From positions 124,103-188,102 of the forward strand of contig NZ_OMPS01000009.1 in the NCBI RefSeq assembly GCF_900313035.1: DNA of 64,000 bases, written 5' to 3'. This DNA is from Ruegeria sp. EL01 (GTDB lineage: Bacteria > Pseudomonadota > Alphaproteobacteria > Rhodobacterales > Rhodobacteraceae). The position numbers and the translations under genes are program-made. The notes below the pieces were generated by a model. It searched no databases. It was not told the DNA's origin and was given only the letters and a program-made list of their open reading frames with translations. Positions 60,217-64,000 of the stretch are shown here, one piece after another (within the stretch, counting starts at the first letter, position 1; every line of letters starts with the position of its first letter).

Positions 60217-62162
60217 GCACGATCCTTGTCGTCAGGTCGCGCTTTGGGGCGACGGTCACCCTCTAGCCGTTTTTGTTGTTCTTTGATGCGTTCGCGGTCG
60301 CCTGCTGGATACGCTTCGAGCGGAGGTGTTCCTTCGTAGAGCGTCTGCAACATGATATCCCGCGCAACAGGAGCCGCCGCTTTGGAGCCGCCGCCGCCAT
60401 GTTCGACGACCACCGCGACTGCATATTTTGGATTGTCGTAGGGGGCAAAGCTAACGAACAGAGCGTGGTCGCGGCGTTCCCAAGGCAGATCCTTGTTGCG
60501 GATCACGCCCGCTGCGCGCTCGGCTTTGGTAATGTTGCGCACCTGACTTGTGCCGGTCTTACCTGCCATTCGGAATTCATCGGCGATGATTCGGCTGCGA
60601 TAGGCTGTCCCTCGGCGGTTGTTCGAAACCGAGAACATAGCCTTTCGGACTTGATCGAGGTTGAACCGGCTAATTTCCAATGGCTCACCCGCGCCGGAGG
60701 GTTGTTCAATCCCATCGACCGAACGCACCAGTCGGGGCGACACAGCCCGCCCAGTTGCGATGCGTGCCGTCATGACGGCCAGTTGCAAAGGTGAAGCCAG
60801 CATGAATCCCTGACCGATCGAGGCATTTGCGGTGTCGCCGACCAGCCATTCCTCACCGTGAACCCGCCGTTTCCATTCCTGATTTGGTGCCAAACCAGCG
60901 GCCACTGCCGACATCGGGATGTCGTGTTTCACACCCAGACCAAGCTTGCGCGCCATGTCCGAGATTTTGTCTATCCCCACGCGCAGAGCAACATCATAGT
61001 AGTAGACATCGCAGCTGCGTTTCAGCGAAAGCCCCAGATCGACTGTGCCGTGCCCGCCGCGTTTCCAACAGTGGAACCGACGGCTGCCAACTTTAAGGTG
61101 ACCGGGGCAATAGACCGTGTTGCCTGGGCCGACCACACCGGCCTCAAGCGCGGCCAGAGCAGTGACCATCTTGAAGGTCGATCCGGGAGGATAGGTTCCC
61201 TGCACGGTTTTGTTTGCCAACGGACGATATTTGTCCTGTGTCAGGGTCTGATAGTCCGCGACCGAGATTCCCCGAACAAAAAGGTTAGGGTCAAAACTAG
61301 GGGCCGAACTGATGGCCCGGATATCACCCGATTCACAATCCAAAACGACGGCTGCAGCGCTTTCGCCAGCCAGTCTGGCCTGTGCGTATTCCTGCAGGTC
61401 GGCATCGATCGACAATTGCAGGTCGGCACCAGGTTGACCTTCCTGTCGATCCAACTCGCGCATCACGCGGCCCGTCGCGTTGACTTCAACCCGTTTGGCT
61501 CCGGCTTTACCACGCAGTGAGGTTTCCTGTTTGGCTTCCAGTCCGACTTTGCCGATCTGGAAGCGGGGGATATGCAACACCGGTTCGGGGTCATTGATCT
61601 GGCTGAGATCATAGTCGCTGACCGGGCCGACATATCCTACAATGTGGGCAAAATCTTCGTAGCTGGGGTATTGGCGCGTCAAACCGACTTCGGGTGTCAC
61701 ACCAGGCAGGGCTGGTGCATTGACAGCGACCTTTGAGATATCTTCCCAAGTCACCTGATCAGCAAGAGTGACCGGCAGGAAGGGAGCTGAGCGGCGCATC
61801 TCGGTGCGCGCGCGGTCAATCTCGTCCTCGTTCAGTGGTATCAGCTCAGAGAGCTTTGCAATTACCTCGTCCAAGTCGCCGGCATCTTCGCGCACGATGA
61901 CGATGCGATAGGACGGCGTGTTTTGACCGATGACCTGCCCGTTCCGGTCATAAATCCGTCCGCGCGTCGGAGGGATCAGGCGAATGTTGATGCGGTTTTC
62001 TTCCGCCAGCAGGCGATACTGATCGGCCTGATCCACCTGCATGAACCGCATGCGCGCGGCCAGCCCGCCAATGAAGGCAGCCTGCAGCCCGCCCAACACC
62101 AGTGCGCGGCGTGGCAAACGCTTATGGGCGAGGCCCTTGGGTTTTGCTTGACGGTTCTTCAT
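60213..62162 (-). CDS. mrdA: penicillin-binding protein 2 (peptidoglycan D,D-transpeptidase)
   Basis: Class B transpeptidase that partners RodA in the elongasome. At 649 residues it has an N-terminal membrane anchor (residues about 20-40), a dimerisation/pedestal domain and the transpeptidase domain with SxxK at STFK (near 328), SxN region around SVSNNRRG, and KTGTSQV near 540. IPPTRGRIYDRNGQVIGQNTPSYRI is a hallmark near residue 65. Overlaps rodA and mreD by 4 bases each. Confidence 0.97.
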   Translation of the reverse strand: MKNRQAKPKGLAHKRLPRRALVLGGLQAAFIGGLAARMRFMQVDQADQYRLLAEENRINIRLIPPTRGRIYDRNGQVIGQNTPSYRIVIVREDAGDLDEVIAKLSELIPLNEDEIDRARTEMRRSAPFLPVTLADQVTWEDISKVAVNAPALPGVTPEVGLTRQYPSYEDFAHIVGYVGPVSDYDLSQINDPEPVLHIPRFQIGKVGLEAKQETSLRGKAGAKRVEVNATGRVMRELDRQEGQPGADLQLSIDADLQEYAQARLAGESAAAVVLDCESGDIRAISSAPSFDPNLFVRGISVADYQTLTQDKYRPLANKTVQGTYPPGSTFKMVTALAALEAGVVGPGNTVYCPGHLKVGSRRFHCWKRGGHGTVDLGLSLKRSCDVYYYDVALRVGIDKISDMARKLGLGVKHDIPMSAVAAGLAPNQEWKRRVHGEEWLVGDTANASIGQGFMLASPLQLAVMTARIATGRAVSPRLVRSVDGIEQPSGAGEPLEISRFNLDQVRKAMFSVSNNRRGTAYRSRIIADEFRMAGKTGTSQVRNITKAERAAGVIRNKDLPWERRDHALFVSFAPYDNPKYAVAVVVEHGGGGSKAAAPVARDIMLQTLYEGTPPLEAYPAGDRERIKEQQKRLEGDRRPKARPDDKDRA

Positions 62163-62695
62163 GCCCGGGATCCTACGGTACTGGCATCGGCTGCGGAAAT
62201 GCGCCGTACACCAAATACGCTTTGGCTAAGCATGACAATCGCAGGATAGGCAATGATCGTCAGTACCAGTTGGATGACCACAGGTCCGACAGCGGATTGT
62301 TCAACCGAGAAGAGGGATAGAGCAACCCGGTTTGCAAGGAATATTGCGGTGATCACTACTCCGACGGATATCCATTCCCCGACGAATCCCGCATCCCGCA
62401 TCCCAGTCGCCGCCGAACGCAGATAAGACGTGCCAAGAATGACCAGAGCTGCCAACAAACCAGGTGGTCGCTGCAGCAACAGATCTGCCAAGAGCATGAC
62501 CGCTGCAACAAGAAGGGTCGGAACGTAGTCGGGACGTCGCAAGACCCATGCAAATGTAACTGCAATTAGAATCTCAGGAAACGGCCAGCGATCCGGCTGC
62601 GTATTCAGTGGCAACAGGTGCAAAAACAAGATGAAAACAGCAAGTAGGGCGTAAAGTGCGCGCATGCTCCAGAGGTGTGAGACAGCTTCATCCAT
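62159..62695 (-). CDS. mreD: rod shape-determining protein MreD
   Basis: A 178-residue integral membrane protein of the elongasome with five hydrophobic helices. MreD sequences are poorly conserved; identity rests on length, helix pattern (ALYALLAVFILFLHLLPL first helix, WPFPEILIAVTFAWVLRRP loop) and its place between mreC and mrdA. The ATG at 62695 overlaps the mreC stop by 8 bases. Confidence 0.92.
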   Translation of the reverse strand: MDEAVSHLWSMRALYALLAVFILFLHLLPLNTQPDRWPFPEILIAVTFAWVLRRPDYVPTLLVAAVMLLADLLLQRPPGLLAALVILGTSYLRSAATGMRDAGFVGEWISVGVVITAIFLANRVALSLFSVEQSAVGPVVIQLVLTIIAYPAIVMLSQSVFGVRRISAADASTVGSRA

Positions 62696-63590
62696 CACCT
62701 GCCTCCCCTGGGGCAAGGGCAGCTTCGGGGCGTTCCGGCCCGACGATGCCCCCGGTGTCGCGAATAAACGGCGCCGCGTTGTACCGTAGAACGCGCAAAA
62801 ACTCTAACCGTTCAAAGTCAGCCGACAGGCGCACGCGCAACCGCCCTCCTGGGTCGACGGAAATCTGGCCAACTAACAAACCTGCCGGAAAAACACCGCC
62901 ATCACCCGAGGTAATCACGCGGTCGCCGGGACGGACAAGCTCGCGGTTCTCCAGAAACTCGACAGCCGGAGAAGGTGTGTTGTCCCCAGCGATCAGAGCC
63001 GTCTGCCCCGACGGTTGAATAGTGGCGGGAATGGCACTGGACGCATCTGTCATCAGAATGACCCGCGAGGTATCCGAGCCAACGCCTGAAATGCGACCAA
63101 CCAGCCCGATCCCATCCATCGTGGCCCATCCATCTACGATTCCGTCCCGTTCCCCCACATTGAGCACAACGGACTGCCGAAAGGGCGATCCGCTGTCTGC
63201 CATCACAACGCCAGTGATATAGGTCAGGCGCGGATCCAGACGCACGTTGTTCAGATCCAGCAATCTGGCATTCTCTTGCTCCAACTGCAGCGCGGCCTCT
63301 TTCCACGCCCGCATCAGACGCAGTTCGCTGCGCAATTCCTGGTTCTGTTCACTGAGCCTCTGGTAGCTTTGGAAATCGCGCACCAGATTGACGGCGGCAG
63401 TGACCGGAACCATTGCCCATTCCATCGAGGGCACAACTGTATCTATAACTTGCGCGCGAAAGCGTTCTACGCGCGGGCTGTCGATACGCCAGACGACAAA
63501 GATTCCCAGCAGGCATAGGACAACGATCCCCAGAAACAAGCGACGCAAGGGGGTCGTATAGTCATCGCGCTGTGATCGGTCTTTTGCCAC
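62688..63590 (-). CDS. mreC: rod shape-determining protein MreC, GTG start
   Basis: Bitopic elongasome protein that activates PBP2. It has 300 residues: one membrane helix (about 16-36), a periplasmic coiled coil (FQSYQRLSEQNQELRSELRLMRAW..., about 75-105) and a beta-barrel domain ending GLLVGQISVDPGGRL. The GTG start has AAGGAG just upstream. The C-terminal tail (PERPEAALAPGEAGDG) is low-complexity. Overlaps mreD by 8 bases. Confidence 0.94.
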   Translation of the reverse strand: MAKDRSQRDDYTTPLRRLFLGIVVLCLLGIFVVWRIDSPRVERFRAQVIDTVVPSMEWAMVPVTAAVNLVRDFQSYQRLSEQNQELRSELRLMRAWKEAALQLEQENARLLDLNNVRLDPRLTYITGVVMADSGSPFRQSVVLNVGERDGIVDGWATMDGIGLVGRISGVGSDTSRVILMTDASSAIPATIQPSGQTALIAGDNTPSPAVEFLENRELVRPGDRVITSGDGGVFPAGLLVGQISVDPGGRLRVRLSADFERLEFLRVLRYNAAPFIRDTGGIVGPERPEAALAPGEAGDG

Positions 63591-63626
63591 AGGACTCCTT
63601 CCCGTGTTGCTCGCGCCCGATATTCT

Positions 63627-63644
63627 ACCCTCGTATCAGAGGGT
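63627..63644 (-). promoter_or_regulatory. hairpin between mreB and mreC
   Basis: ACCCTC and GAGGGT form a 6-bp stem with a 6-base loop in the 61-base mreB-mreC gap. On the minus strand no T-run follows. It may cause partial termination or transcript processing, adjusting MreB over MreC, which is needed in smaller amounts. Confidence 0.4.
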
Positions 63645-63651
63645 GCGCGCC

Positions 63652-64000
63652 TTAGCTTTCGTAGTCAATCGCGTGGCGCAGCTGTTTTTCGTATTCTAGT
63701 GCTTTGCCGGTACCCAAAGCCACACAATTCAGGCTTTCATCGGCAATTGATACGGCCAGACCGGTCTGCTCGCGCAGCGCCAGGTCCAAATCGCCCAGCA
63801 AGGCGCCGCCACCTGTCAGCATGACACCACGGTCCACGATGTCTGCGGCCAGATCGGGCGGAGTCGTTTCCAAAGCAGTCATCACGGCCTCGCAAATCTG
63901 CTGGACAGGTTCCGACAGTGCCTCGGCGACCTGAGCTTGGCTGATCTCGATTTCCTTCGGCACACCATTCAGAAGGTCGCGGCCGCGAATGTGCATTGAC
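63652..64000 (-). CDS. mreB: rod shape-determining protein MreB, C-terminal part
   Basis: Only the last 116 residues of the bacterial actin MreB lie in the window (full length about 345). Visible are HIRGRDLLNGVPKEIEIS, ADIVDRGVMLTGGGALLGDLD (the adenosine motif of the actin fold) and the C-terminal LNCVALGTGKALEYEKQL. It is the first gene of the mre-mrdA-rodA run; the start lies beyond the window edge. Confidence 0.97.
   Translation of the reverse strand, partial: SMHIRGRDLLNGVPKEIEISQAQVAEALSEPVQQICEAVMTALETTPPDLAADIVDRGVMLTGGGALLGDLDLALREQTGLAVSIADESLNCVALGTGKALEYEKQLRHAIDYES

Overview
The window reads as one chromosomal segment of a marine Roseobacter-group alphaproteobacterium (Rhodobacterales, probably close to Ruegeria). 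The evidence is gene content and order: the mdh-suc-sdh block is interleaved with ethylmalonyl-CoA pathway genes (mcl2, mch, ecm, ccr), and there is an HvrA/H-NS-like regulator, a RpoH-II-type sigma factor, a luxR/luxI pair, and murJ-glnD and mreBCD-mrdA-rodA clusters. Species-level assignment is not possible by eye. No rRNA, tRNA, CRISPR array, transposase or prophage was seen. Coding density is very high; the only gap above 300 bp is 6078-6402, which holds a terminator and a regulatory region.

Region 1 (1-17 kb, central carbon). On the minus strand mdh ends in a strong terminator and is followed by sucC, a secreted hypothetical protein, a GT25 glycosyltransferase, sucD, two DUF805 membrane proteins and sucA (cut by the window edge). 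On the plus strand lie a TSUP permease, mcl2-nnrU-DUF1737-mch, a DUF1194 protein and sdhC-sdhD-sdhA-[sulfotransferase-like]-sdhB. Both the suc and the sdh operon carry non-TCA genes inside them. A degraded copy of the first ~20 codons of sucD survives just upstream of the glycosyltransferase. Both operons also share a promoter-region element: two copies of TGTGATCACA spaced exactly 21 bp apart.

Region 2 (17-25 kb). deoD, an H-NS-like gene, ecm, a PlsB-type acyltransferase, ccr with a strong terminator, then a quorum-sensing locus (72-aa ORF, luxR, luxI) preceded by a perfect CtrA-type box.

Region 3 (25-34 kb). A RecD-like helicase overlapping an SDR gene, a TIGR02186/TSUP pair, and a BMP-family nucleoside-type ABC transporter operon with an operator-like repeat cluster upstream and a hairpin behind the binding-protein gene.

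Region 4 (34-64 kb, housekeeping). rimI-tsaB-GFA-nfuA, a DsbA-like isomerase, a universal stress protein, ilvE, trpS, a rhomboid relative without catalytic residues, murJ-glnD-lipoprotein, rsmI-yraN-gshB, a comM-like ATPase, a GST with an extra Cys-rich tail, a phosphatase with cobU, rpoH-II-chaN, coaBC-dut-moeB, an M3 peptidase, a hydroxyacid dehydrogenase, and the cell-shape cluster mreB-mreC-mreD-mrdA-rodA, with mreB cut by the window edge.
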